Positions 37,030 to 48,988 of a DNA stretch of 64,000 nucleotides are shown in pieces. The number at the start of each line of letters is the position of its first letter. The first letter of the stretch is position 1. The notes below the pieces were generated by a model, which saw nothing but the letters and a program-made list of their open reading frames with translations, made no database searches and was not told the origin of the DNA. This stretch comes from Mangifera indica (lineage: Eukaryota > Streptophyta > Magnoliopsida > Sapindales > Anacardiaceae). Made by a program: the position numbers and the translations under genes. The stretch spans positions 10,354,001-10,418,000 of the forward strand of contig NC_058152.1 of the NCBI RefSeq assembly GCF_011075055.1, in the 5' to 3' direction.

Positions 37030-38745
37030 CATTATAAATGAAATTTTAGGTTTTTTCAAATTTCACCGTTTTAGGATATATCGACTCGTATTTTCCAGAT
37101 TTCTAAAATTTTTTTCGATTATTGTCATTCTAGGGTATTTCAACTTTTGGAATTCGAATTTCAGTTTCGTTTTTTCGAATTTCACTGTTTTATGATATAT
37201 CGACTTGTGTTTTTCAGATTTTCGAAGAATTTTTAGATTGTTGCCATTATAGGGTATTTCAACTTTTAGAATTCGAATTTCAGTTCCGTTTTTTTTAATT
37301 TCACTGTTTTATGATATATCGACTCGTGTTTTCCAGATTTTCGAAGAATTTTTCGATTGTCGCCATTTTAGGGTATTTCAACTTTTAGAATTCGAATTTC
37401 AGTTCCGTTTTTTCGAATTTCACTGTTTTATGATATATCGACTCGTATTTTCTAGATTTTTGATGAATTTTTTTATTGTTGTCATTCTAGGGTATTTCAA
37501 CTTTTAGAATTCGAATTTCAGTTCTATTTTTTTGAAAATCACCGTTTTATGATATATCGACTAGTATTTTCCAGATTTCTAAAGAAATTTTTTATTATTG
37601 CCATTCTAGGGTATTTCAACTTTTAGAATTCGAATTTCAGTTTCGTTTTTTCGAATTTTACCGTTTTATGATATATCGACTTGTGTTTTCCAGATTTTCG
37701 AAGAATTTTTTGATTGTTGCCATTCTAGGGTATTTCAACTTTTAGAATTCAAATTTCAGTTCCGTTTTTTCGAATTTCACCGTTTTATGATATATCGACT
37801 CGTGTTTTCTAGATTTTCGAAGAATTTTTTGATTGTTGCCATTCTAGGGTATTTCAACTTTTAGAATTCGAATTTCAACGTTTTATGATATATCGACTCG
37901 TGTTTTCTAGATTTTTGATAAATTTTTCGATTATTGCCAGTCTAGGGTATTTCAACTTTTAGAATTCGAATTTCAGTTCTATTTTTTTGAAAATCACCGT
38001 TTTATGATATATCAACTAGTATTTTCCAGATTTCTAAAGAAATTTTTTATTGTTGCCATTCTAGGGTATTTCAACTTTTAGAATTCGAATTTCAGTTTTG
38101 TTTTTTCGAATTTTACTGTTTTATGATATATCGACTCATGTTTTCCAGATTTTCGAAGAATTTTTTGATTGTTGCCATTCTAGGATATTTCAACTTTTAA
38201 AATTCGAATTTCACCGTTTTATGATATATCGACTCGTGTTTTCTAGATTTTGATGAATTTTTCGATTGTTACCATTCTAGAGTATTTCAACTTTTAGAAT
38301 TTGAATTTCACCGTTTTAGGATATATCGACTCGTATTTTCTAGATTTTTGATGAATTTTTTGATTGTTGTCATTCTAGGGTATTTCAACTTTTAGAATTC
38401 GAATTTCACCGTTTTATGATATATCGACTCGTGTTTTCTAGATTTTGATGAATTTTTCGATTGTTACCATACTAGAGTATTTCAACTTTTAGAATTCGAA
38501 TTTCAATTCTATTTTTTTGAAAATCACCATTTTATAATATATCGACTCATATTTTCCAGATTTCTAAAGAAATTTTTGATTGGTGTCATTCTAGGGTATT
38601 TTAACTTTTAGAATTCGAATTTCAGTTCTATTTTTTTCGAATATCACCGTTTTATGATATATTGACTCGTATTTTCCAGATTTCTGAAGAAATTTTTTAT
38701 TATTGACATTTTAAAGTATTTCAAAGTATAGAATTTGAATATCTA
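37030..38745. repeat. Minisatellite of about 15 units, period about 118 bp, inside the MULE
   Basis: Each unit carries GGGTATTTCAACTTTTAGAA, then TTCGAATTTCAGTTC, then ACCGTTTTATGATATATCGA, then a TTTTCCAGATTTTCGAAG stretch. Several units (near 37,880, 38,210, 38,300 and 38,400) are about 20-30 bp shorter because the CAGTTCCGTTTTTTCGAAT part is missing. The array is flanked by diverged direct repeats (36,760-37,030 and 38,745-38,940; shared GTTAAGAA-AGATAGAT words). Confidence 0.93.
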
Positions 38746-38956
38746 TTTGAAAATATATATATTATAAAAACATTTTAAATAGAACGTTAAGAACAGATAG
38801 ATGCATTTTGATATAAGATAACATACGAGGGTGTTATTACAATTGTTAAATAATTATAGGGGATTAAATAAAATATTAGAAAAATATGAGGAGTTTTTTT
38901 ATATTAATAATTGTACGACTGTTTTATATAGTTATTACAGATTTTTTTTATTATAA

Positions 38957-40269
38957 ATGAATGATTATATGGGGCATTTATTCATTGTTGTGGCTCTTGA
39001 TGGTAATAACCAAATATATCCCATTGGTTTCGGTGTCGGTAAAAAAGAAGATCATGACACGTGGTGTTGGTTTCTCCGAAAGATTAAAGAATGTATCCAT
39101 GACCTATCTAAGTTGGCAATAATCTCATATCGACATCATGCTATATACTCGATAATGGCTGAAGTCTTTCCAGATGTCCACCATGGATGTTGTTATCATT
39201 ATCTTCTGTGTAACATGCGGGCAAAATATAAACGAGACTCAAAGGTATAGTGTTTAAACAAGTAATTAAAATTGTAACAGTTTATCTTTTTCATACATTT
39301 TAATTATAATCAGTTCTCATAATTTTTTCCATCTTACAGGTTGTGGGGGTATATTGGAAAACCGTAAAATCATACACAGAATCATAATTTGGGGCGATGA
39401 TGTAATCTCTTGACTCAATGAACCCTCAAGATGGAGCTTATCTACGTGATGTCGGATTTGAGCAGTGGAGTAGAGCGTACTTTCTGGGGTATCGTTACAA
39501 CATCATGACCACTAACATTGCTGAGTCATTTAATGCCTTGTCAGACATGCACGAGTACATCACAATGCTCATAGAGCTCATTCGTGGTACCATGCAACGA
39601 TGGTTTTACGAGAGAAGAAACCATGCAAGTAAGTATCAAATCGATATTAATTAAATATTTTTTCTTGTGCACTTTTTTCCCTTAGTTTTGGATATTACCA
39701 AATGTGTTGTTAATATTTTTTTAAATTACAGATGAATGTCCTAACTTTGTCACCCCTTGGACAGAGGAGAAGATCAACAGTCGTCTATCAAAGTTTACAC
39801 ATTTGGAAGTTCGGTCGATTACACGACTCGGTATCAGATTGTCGGTTTTGGTGGATTCATGGGTATTGTAGACTTTGGTGAAATGTTTTGCACATGTAGA
39901 AAGTTTCAGCTTTCACGTATTTTGTGCAAGCATGCCATCACCATTGCACAACATATGAGGCTCACGAATGTCAATGCATGGGTTCATCCATTCTTTCGGA
40001 CCGATATCTACCGTGCAATATATCAGGAACCTGTCAATCCTCTTAGAAATCAATCTGATTGGTTGCACTCACCACAAGGAATGATTATTCTACCCTCCCT
40101 CCTCGATAGTCGTCATCCGGGTTGTCCTTCTAATAGAAATTGATGTCCTTCGTAGGGAGAAAATATGACACCGAGGATTTGTAGCCATTGCCTTGAACCA
40201 GGACACATACGAACCCAATGTAAAAGCCCAGCACCCGTGCCGACCTCCGCCCTACAGCGTTTATCTAAA
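38957..40269 (+). pseudogene. MULE (MuDR-type) transposase remnant
   Basis: Three apparent exons: 38957-39243, 39340-39628 and about 39731-40269. Exon 1 gives GHLFIVVALDGNNQIYPIGF and WCWFLRKIKECI, then the CxxH motif HGCCYHYLLCN. Exon 2 gives RYNIMTTNIAESFNAL (the DDE glutamate) and RGTMQRWFYERR. Exon 3 gives a SWIM zinc finger (FCTCRKFQLSRILCKHAI) and a zinc knuckle (CSHCLEPGHIRTQC). Damage: the first catalytic Asp (DGxHLKG block) and everything N-terminal is missing. The second Asp is Tyr (ISYRHHAI instead of ISDRH). Two in-frame stops occur in exon 2 near 39,379 and 39,400. A one-base frameshift lies near 39,815, and two stops (40,141 and 40,153) separate SWIM from zinc knuckle. It cannot encode an active enzyme. 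Confidence 0.93.
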
Positions 40270-42000
40270 AAAGGCAAAGGGACAAGATCTTGACATTCGG
40301 TGGAATTAGTTTTGTTAGTTATATGATTAATCATTGTTGTACTTCAGTTACATGTAACCGATGTATTTTTATTATTGTTTCAAATGTGTAATTGTATTTA
40401 TATGTGATATAATAACTTTAGTACAAATTATTTCTTCATTTTATATTTGTTAGAATGAGTTGTTTGAGTATTTTTTTATTTCATCTAACGTTTGATAGTG
40501 AAGAAATAGAAAACAATAAAAAAGAAAATCAAATAAAGTACATCATACACATTCGCACATAAAGTACATCACCCCCTCACTCTCACTCTCATTACATACA
40601 TTTTTTATATCACTTAAATACTTACTTTCACTCTCATTTTTATTTAATATTAATTACTATGGGTTCATTCGGAAAGAAGAAATTCGTATTTCCGAATTCG
40701 AATCGAAAAAATCAATTCGTAAAAACTATATTGAAAATAATATGTTATGAATAAATAGATATATTGAAATACCTTAGAATGTCAATAATAAAAAAAGTAC
40801 TCAAAAATCTAAAAAAAAGATCTAAATTTATAAAACTACACGTTCAAATAACTTATGAACAAGAAAACCGAAAAATTAATCAAAAATTTCGTAATTACAT
40901 CGTAAAACGTGTCTAAAAAAGCACATCATAATTAAAAATATTAAATTTGAAAATGTCATATGAAAAAAGTCTAGTCTGGTCATAAACAAACTCAAAATCA
41001 TAAAAACCGAAAATCTTAAATTTGATAAAATAATAAAACTGCATAATACACATTGAAACAGTTTTATTTTGGCCTCCAAATTCGGTGCAATTGGCAAAGC
41101 TGGTTGTCATTATAGAGCTCAAAACGAGCTTCGCGTTGATATATTATAGACCCTGTAACTCCTTCCGGATCAAAAGTTATGGTCGTTCAAAGTCTGTCTC
41201 ATATAAACCCTATAGTTTTAAAAAAGTCAAGGTCTGCCCACTGTTCAATGTAAAATTTCACATGGACCCCCTGTTCCCCCTCCCTTTAAAATTTTGAAAA
41301 CGTTAAATTTCCCCCCATCCCACAGCAGCGTCGCAACAACCTACTGTTACGTGGCAAATTTCAAAAACGTCCACAGTGGAATGAAAACTCTCGCACAGCT
41401 CCCTAATATTTTGAAAACACTAATTAAGCCCCTTAACCCATTGTTAACAGTGGGAGAAATCGTCCGACAGTGGGAAACACTATTGCCACTATCGGACTAC
41501 CAAACGTTTCAGAAGGGATTTTCGACCAAAATTCGTCATTTCGGCCTCCAATTTCAACACAAATCAAATCTATATAGGGTATAATACAAAACCTCTCAAC
41601 TAATTCAACGAAATCAACCAAGAATCAAAACATTTTAAGCATTGTTCAAAATCGAAATCCTAAAGTTTCAAACCGTAAAATCTCACTCAAATCTCAATAA
41701 TATGAACAATAACTTGATTCAAACAAGATGACGAAAGATATGCTAACGTTTTGTGCCATTTTCGGTCATCGAAAACGACGAAAATCATCAAAAATCAGGC
41801 CGACAGTGGGATAGGGAAAAATTTCTAATTTTCCCCTGTTTCTGAACAGTAAACTTACAGTGGAGACAAGGGGAATTTGTTGTGTTTATATATGGGCAGT
41901 TTCGATATTTCACAAAAGTTGGGCATTTTTGCTTTAATCTGAATTTTTTGGGCAATTTTCCTTAAACCCCCTTACTTTTGCCTATTTTTTATAATTTCCC

Positions 42001-42545
42001 TTTAATAAGTCCATCTCATGATTTGATGATTGATTGTGCCTCGATGTGCTTGCAATAAAATTATGTGTGCCCTATTTTGACTAATTAATGGACATTTATA
42101 TAATTTTTTTTCAATGATTGGAAATTTCGTATGACTTCAATGGATAAGTAAACCTTAAAGTGTAGTAATTGGATTCACAATCACTATATCAAAAAAATCA
42201 AGTGTTTGCATTATTGTGGTATATTGCTAGTCAACGCAAGCTATTCTTACTCTGGTCTTTCACATGTGAGAGATTATGCTCGTGCTCATGCTCGAATTTA
42301 TGTTATGACAAGTTTCAATTCGATAGTTTGGTTATTGTTTGAGAGTTTGTCAGCGATTCTCATTAGAACTTTTTTTTTTATTTTTTTAATGATTTTTTCT
42401 CTATTTTTAATAAATTGTTATTTTTTAAATATTTTTATTTATTATTTAATGTATTTGAATTCAAATTTGAATTAACTATTTTAAATTTAACTTAGATTCA
42501 AATTAATTGTAATTGGAACTGGTTGTTAATTTATGTATAAAATTT
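42001..42545. repeat. Segment D1, right part
   Basis: Continuation of D1 after the MULE, collinear with D2 46,018-46,570. It includes a short ORF (42,206-42,475) whose counterpart at 46,226 differs mostly by amino-acid-changing substitutions, so it is not treated as a gene. Confidence 0.85.
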
Positions 42546-42596
42546 AGTGTATTACGTAAAGTAGATTATCATCATAAAGTTCATTACAAGATGATA

Positions 42597-43433
42597 GGGA
42601 AAAAGACTATTTCCCACCCAAGTTTTAGTCGTATCTCAAAAGTATACTCACGTCTGATGAAAAACCCAAATATCCACCTATCTCAAAACCGCTGTTAAAT
42701 TTTCTGTTAAATATAGAGATAAAATCGTTATTTCATTGTTTACATTTAAGTTATATAATTTTATCGTATTTTTCCCTCCGATTTTAAAAATTAACTTTTA
42801 CCCCCATTCTTGAACTTTGAAAAGTGACTTTTACCCTCCCAAATCCCTAATTTTTTTTTCACTTTCCCTCCGGTCATCGGCGACAATGTGGCTAGAGGGA
42901 GAGTGACGAGCGTTGTCTAGATTTAGACGATGCTCGTTGGCCCTCACTGGATGACGGAGCGTTGTCCATTCTCTAGATGATGCTCGTTGTCCCTTCTGGA
43001 CGACCCTCGTTGTCCAGAATAGGTGACTTTTCGTCTTCCAAAATGGATGACGCTCGTCATCCATATTTGAACGACGATCGACGATCGTCCTTCTTGGATG
43101 ATGATCGTCATCTAGAGGTGGTCGACCTCTGGACGAAAACTTCTTTGTAGTTGTCAGAGAAAGTGGTTACATTTCAGGAGGGAAAAACGAATTTTTTAAA
43201 ATATAATTCAGAGGACAAATGTTAGTTTTTTAAATTAAAAGAGAAAAAAAAGAGAAAATTTTAATTATTTAATATTATTAATAAAATGATAAATTTACCC
43301 CTTAACTGTAACAGAAAATATGTTGATAGATCTAAATAAATTAAACTTTAAGTGAGTATTTAAATTTTTTATCAAACATAAATAAACTTTTGAGATAAAA
43401 CTAAAATTTGGATGAGAAATAGTCCTTTTCCTG
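42597..43433. mobile_element. E7: MULE-type element with GGGAAAAAGACT ends, about 837 bp
   Basis: The left end GGGAAAAAGACTATTTCCC and right end (complement of AGGAAAAGGACTATTTCTC) are inverted. Flanks AAGATGATA (42588-42596) and AAGATACTA (from 43434) match in 7 of 9 positions. The uninterrupted target AAGATACTA is present in C1 at about 30,390. The core 42,880-43,140 is a run of GATGAC/GTCGTC/CCAGA motifs, distinctly GC-richer than its flanks. Confidence 0.82.
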
Positions 43434-43771
43434 AAGATACTATCAACTCATCAATTTTAAATTTGTAACCGTAATTGAATGCTGTCAAGAAGGAACAGAA
43501 TCCGTGAAAAAATTGAGATTTATGGCACGTGTTTCCAAAATTGAATTTGACTAATCTCATGGCTGTTGAATTGTAGCGAGTTCCAAGGAAATGTGTTTCT
43601 GTTTTTATCTGTCTTTGTTACTTGACCGACCACAAAACCAAAACCGGCCCCTCGAGTGGGTCGGTGCACCCTTTAGCACTCCCAAGTTCTGCCGGTGGGA
43701 ATGGATTCAAGCCAAATTGGTCCAGGTTTGTTTGCCAGACCAATTGAAATAAATCTAAAATAAATTTTTCT

Positions 43772-44389
43772 AAACTGAATTTAAATTTAAGACTTTTATA
43801 TTTAACGGAATATTTATTAAAATAGATATAAAAATTTTTATTTAAATTTTTTAAAATAAATTTTGAATAAATTTATTTTTTTAAGTAAATTTAATTTTTA
43901 TTTCAATAATATTTCTCTTTACTAGTTACCTTAGATTCAATATAATTTTTCGTCAGTAATATTTTCTTTCAGAGTTGTGTTATCATATTGATGATACATT
44001 TGATAATTTATGAACTCAATATTTAAAAACTTATTAGGAAACATATCAATTTTTGATGTAATTATTGATATGTATAAGTCCAAATGAAAATATGAACATA
44101 AGTGCAAAGAGTGTGTATGGGTGCAAAGGCTGTGTGCGGGTGCGAAGAGTACATGCAAGTGCGTGTGTGTGTGTGAAGAGTGCTAGTGCGACTGCGAAGT
44201 GTATTTATGAATGCAAAGAGTGTGTGTAGGTGTACGAAGAATATGAGTGCACACTAAATATGTGTGCAGTGTGAATATATATATATTTTCACATTGCACA
44301 CGCATTCTTCATGCGGTCGAACACACTCTTCGCACTTTCTCTATATATATAACAAGAGTGCAAGGAAGTGCACACACTTCTTTGCACTC

Positions 44390-44442
<53 letters not shown>

Positions 44443-44824
44443 ATTTTCACTCAGCACACGCATTCTTTGTGCACTTGCACTCTTCACACCCTTGCACACA
44501 TTTTTCACACTCACACGCACCCTCACGCATTCATCGCATTTATGCTCATCCTTTCACTTTGATCTGTACATTTCGATAATTAAAAAAATTTATTTGTTTT
44601 CAAATAAGTTTTTGGATGTTTGGTTCATAAGTTACCGAACGTATCATCAATATGATGATGTAGAAGTAGCTCCAGAAGAAAAGATTACTGACAAAAAACT
44701 ATATTGAATTTGAGGTAATTAGCATAGAAGGGTATTATTAAAATAAAAATTAAATTTGCTTAAAAATGGAAATTCATTCAAAGTTTGCCTAATTTAAAAT
44801 TTGAATTTAAAAGATATTCAGTTT
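43772..44824. mobile_element. H2: hairpin element, about 1.05 kb
   Basis: Second copy of the inverted-repeat element (arms AAACTGAATTTAAATTTAAG and its inverse). About 55 bp of the right arm are missing relative to H1 and H3. The inner arms hold GTGCAAAGAGT-type repeats, and the central (TA)n lies at 44,392-44,436. Long ORFs here encode only repeat-derived Tyr-Ile or Cys/His-rich strings. Confidence 0.75.
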
Positions 44825-44862
44825 GTCAAACTCACAAGGCTAAAAAACTATTTATAAATATT

Positions 44863-46570
44863 AAGCGCATGGGTCGACCGGTCCAATACTATTTATAAAT
44901 ATTAAAAAAAGGCAGAAGCTAGGCTTTTGTCTGCCACAAGCAGAAACCTTTAATTTTTTATATGAATCAACCTAAATCTTTTTTCTTTCCAATTTTATTA
45001 ATAAATCTCTCAATGTCAATTCTCTCATTATATTCTCAATTCCATTTTATCTCATAAACTCTCTTTCAAAAATTGTTTAAATTTGTAAATAATAATTTTT
45101 TGTGTTTATAATTTTAATTTTATTTTTATTTTATCATTACAAAATATTACAAATGGATTCAATATCAAATGAATCTAATGTCAAATAAATTCACAAAGTT
45201 AGATATTGAGGATGAGTAGATAAATGGTATGATATATATATTTTTATTTTTATTTGTAATTATACAATATGTAAATTAATTTATTTATACTATATTATAA
45301 ATTCATAATATTTTTGATCATGTAACTACAGTATTTCTCTGTCACAAATGAGAGGTTATAAATAAAATGTTTAAGGTACTATTCTTAGTTTTAATAATTG
45401 AAAAATAATTTATGTTTAAAAGTTTTATGATAAATAAAAGTTGTTATGGATAAGAAAATATTCACCTTGATCATGATTTGAATGAAAATTGTGTTGAAAA
45501 CACTCAATTTAATGGAAAAATCTATCATTTTATGATAAAACAAATAAGATCTTAGCAATATTTATATAATCCATAGCATGTTGACATTAATATTTATTAA
45601 ACCCAATAAAATAAAATTATTTTAATTTATTTTTCTATTTTGAAAAGTGATGAATAAAAGAAAGTGACATGAAAAAAAAAATAATAAAGAAGAAGGGCAT
45701 AAAAAGGTTTCCATTGGAAAGTATAAAATTATTTCTATTAGTCTTTTTTTAATAAAAATAAAATTGATAAAAAAACTTATAAATTTTGAAGATATGATAC
45801 AACTAATTTTTATCAACATATAAAGTATGGTCTCCATAAATAAATTAATCTTATCACCATATAACATGAAGCCTAGAAAATTTATCTTCAAGCTTCATTC
45901 ATTTTAGTATGGCAAAAGACTTTTTCCCACCCACAGTTTGTTGAATCCCGCTGGTACCCAGTGAGGTTTGGGATTCAACAAACCTTTAGTGGGAATAAGT
46001 CTTTTTTGGCCTTTTGGTATTTTAATAAGTCCATCTCATGATTTGATGATTGATTGTGCCTTGATATGCTTGCAATAAAATTATGTGTGCCCCATTTTGA
46101 CTAATTAATGGACATTTATATAATTTTTTTTCAATGATTGGAAATTTCGTATGACTTCGATGGATAAGTAAACCTTAAAGTGTAGTAATTGGATTCATAA
46201 TCACTACATCGAAAAAATCAAGTATTTGCGTTATTGTGGTATATTACTAGTCAACCCAAGCTATTCTTACTCTGGTCTTTCACATGTGAGAGATTATGCT
46301 CGTGCTCATGGTCGAATTCATGTTATGACAAGTTCCAATTCAATAGTTTGGTTTTTGTTTGAGAGTTTGTCAGCGATTCTCATTAGAACTTTTCTTTTTT
46401 TTGTATTTTTTTTCTTTTTAATGATTTTTTCTCTATTTTTAATAAATCGTTATTTTTTAAATATTTTTATTTATTATTTAATGTATTTGAATTCAAATTT
46501 GAATTAACTATTTTAAATTTAACTTAAATTCAAATTAATTGTAATTGGAACTGGTTGTTAATTTATGTAT
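44863..46570. repeat. Segment D2
   Basis: Nearest copy of D1, with the same order of blocks and the E12 micro-element (45,911-46,011), but without the 5.7-kb MULE. The sequence runs straight through GGTATTTTAATAAGTCCATC at the MULE insertion point. Confidence 0.92.
45911..46011. mobile_element. E12 copy in D2, 101 bp
   Basis: Same micro-element and same flanks (TTTTAGTAT / TTTTGGTAT) as 36,195-36,298. It was therefore inherited by duplication rather than inserted twice. Confidence 0.88.
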
Positions 46571-46628
46571 ATAATTTAGTGTATTACATAAAGTAGATTA
46601 TCATCACAAAGTTCATTACAAGAAGATA

Positions 46629-47469
46629 GGGAAAAAGACTATTTTCCACCCAAGTTTTAGCCGTATCTCAAAAATATACTCACGCCTGATGAAAAACCTA
46701 AACACCTATCTATCTCTAAACCGTTGTTAAGTTTTCTATTAAATATAGGGGTAAAATCGTTATTTTATTGTTTACATTCAAGTTATATAATTTTATCGTA
46801 TTTTCCCTCCCAATTTTAAAAATTAACTTTTACCCCCATTCATAAACTTTGAAAAGTGACTTTTACCCTCCCAAATCCCTAATTTTTTTTTACTTTTCCT
46901 CTGGCCATTGACGACAACGTGGCTGAAGGGAGAGTGACGAGCGTCGTCTATATTTGGATGATGCTCGTTGGCTTTCACTGGATGACGGAGCGTTATCCAT
47001 TCTCTAGATGATGCTTGTCGTCCATTCTAGACGACCCTCGTTGTCCAGAATAGATGACTCTTCGTCGTCCAGAACGGACAATGCTCGTCATCCAGATCTG
47101 GACGACGATCGTTCTTATTGGATGATGATAGTATGACAATCGTTGTCCAGAGGTGGTCGACCTCTGGATGAAAACTTCTCCATCGTTGTCGGAGAAAGTG
47201 ACTGCATTTCAGGAGGCAAAAGTGAATTTTTTAAGATTTAATTCATGGGACAAATGTTAGTTTTTCAAATTAAATGGGGGAAAATAAGATAAAATTTTAA
47301 TTATTTAATATTATTGATAAAATGACAAATTTACCCCTTAATCTTAACAAAAAAATATATGGGTGAATCCAAACAAATTAAACTTTAAACAAGTATTTAA
47401 ATTTTTTATCAAACATAAATAAACTTTTGAGATAAAACTAAAATTTTGGTGGAAAATAGTCTTTTTCCC
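46629..47469. mobile_element. E8: MULE-type element, copy of E7 inherited with segment C
   Basis: Ends GGGAAAAAGACTATTTTCC and its complement. Same position relative to the C segment as E7 and alike throughout the core (GATGACGGAGCGTT, TTCTCTAGATGATGCT), so E7 and E8 derive from one insertion. Flanking 9-mers have diverged. Confidence 0.82.
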
Positions 47470-47810
47470 CATGATACTATCAACTCATAAATTTTAAATT
47501 TGTAACCGTAATTGAATGCTGTCAAGAAGGAACAAAATCCGTGACAAAATTGAGATTTATGGCACGTGTTTCCAAAATTGAATTTGACTAATCTCATGGC
47601 TGTTGAATTGTAGCGAGTTCCAAGGAAATGTGTTTTTGTTTTTATCTTTGTCTTTGTTACTTGACCGACCACAAAACCAAAACCAACCCCTCAAGTGGGT
47701 CGGTGCATCCTTTAGCACTCCCAAGTTCTGCCGGTGGGAAAGGATTTAAGCCAAATTGGTCCAAGTTTGTTTGTCAGACCAATTGAAATAAATCTAAAAT
47801 AAATTTTTCT

Positions 47811-48307
47811 AAACTGAACTTAAATTTAAGACTTTTATATTTAAAGGGATATTAATTAAAATAGATATATAAATTTTTGTTTAAATTTTTAAAATAAATT
47901 TTGAATGAATTTATTTTTTTAAGTAAATTTAATTTTTATTTCAATAATATTTCTCTTTACTAGTTACCTTAGATTCAATATAGTTTTTCGTCAATAATAT
48001 TTTCTTTTAGAGTTGTGTTATCATATTGATGATACATTTGATAACTTATGAAGTGAATATTAAAAACTTATTAGGAAACATATCAATTTTTGATGTAATT
48101 ATTGATATGTATAGGTCCAAATGAAAAGATGAACATAAGTGCAAAGAGTTTGTGTGGGTGTGAAGGATGTGTGCGGGTGTGAAGAGTACATGCAAGTGTG
48201 CGTGCGCGTGTAAAGAGTGCTAGTGCGATGCGAAATGTGTTTGTGAATGCGAAGAGTGTGTGTAGATGCATGAAGAATATGAGTGCACACTAAATATGTG
48301 TGCAGTG

Positions 48308-48350
<43 letters not shown>

Positions 48351-48454
48351 ATTTTCACATTGCACACGCATTCTTCATGCGGTCGAACACACTCTTTGCA
48401 CTTGCTCTATATATATAACAAGAGTGCAAGGAAGTGCACAAACTTCTTTGCACT

Positions 48455-48539
<85 letters not shown>

Positions 48540-48988
48540 GTTATAATATTTTCACTCTACATACGCATTCTTTGCGCACTTGCACTCTTCACACCCTTGC
48601 ACGCATTTTTTACACTCACACGCACTCTTCGCACCCTCACACACTCTTTGCATTTATGTTCATCCTTTCATTCTGATCTATTCATTTCAATAATTTAAAA
48701 AAATTATTTGTTTTCAAATAAGTTTTTTGATGTTTGGTTCATAAGTTGCTGAACGTATCATCAATATGATGATGCAAAAGTATGCTCTAGAAGAAAAAGT
48801 TGTCGACGAAAAACTATATTGAATCTGAGGTAATTAGTAGAGAGGGGTATTATTAAAATAAAAATTAAATTTGCTTAAAAATTTAAATTCATTCAAAGTT
48901 TGCCTAAAAATGTTTAAATGAAAATTTTTGTGCCTATTTTGATTAATGTCTCATATTTTAAAATTTGAATTTAAAAGATGTTTAGTTT
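47811..48988. mobile_element. H3: hairpin element, about 1.18 kb
   Basis: Third copy, with full arms. It has two (TA)n runs (48,309-48,343 and 48,459-48,537), the second much longer than in H2. Inner repeats GTGCAAAGAGT and complements as in H1. Confidence 0.75.

Larger units (their letters stand above)
36317..42000 (+). mobile_element. MULE transposon, 5,684 bp, with dead transposase
   Basis: Both ends begin with the same 17 bp, GGGAAATTATAAAAAAT, in inverted orientation. The element is bounded by the perfect 9-bp duplication TTTAATAAG (36308-36316 and 42001-42009). D2 (46,018-46,030) is the matching empty site. Contents, in order: a TATATAAACCCT-containing 5' region with direct repeats, a leader with a short ORF at 36,666, a minisatellite, the transposase remnant, a second copy of the leader (40,560-40,710), and a 1.2-kb 3' region. 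Terminal sequences differ from the E family, so it is not an obvious parent of those elements. Confidence 0.95.
42546..44830. repeat. Segment C2
   Basis: Collinear with C1 (30,340-31,900) and C3 (46,571-49,300): TTACGTAAAGTAGATTATCA, CAAGAAGGAACA, CCGACCACAAAACCAAAACC, then the hairpin element. It carries MULE-type element E7 near its left end. Confidence 0.88.

Noticed and set aside
37030..38745. Regularly spaced repeats as a possible CRISPR array
   Set aside because: Units are contiguous with no spacers of unique sequence, period ~118 bp, in a plant transposon; a minisatellite.
37030..38745. Centromeric satellite
   Set aside because: Only about 15 units, confined inside one transposon with intact ends.
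42206..46507. Paralogous short ORFs at 42,206-42,475 and 46,226-46,507 (YCGILLVN, SGLSHVRDYARAH)
   Set aside because: They lie in duplicated non-coding segments D1/D2 and differ mostly by amino-acid-changing substitutions, with a poly-Phe tail from a T-run; no sign of selection or family.
30343..47672. Conserved short ORFs at 30,343, 43,372 and 47,409 (MRLVKFNFGNTCHKSQF)
   Set aside because: Similarity comes from the duplicated C segment; no start context, promoter or homology, and reading frames end at differing points.
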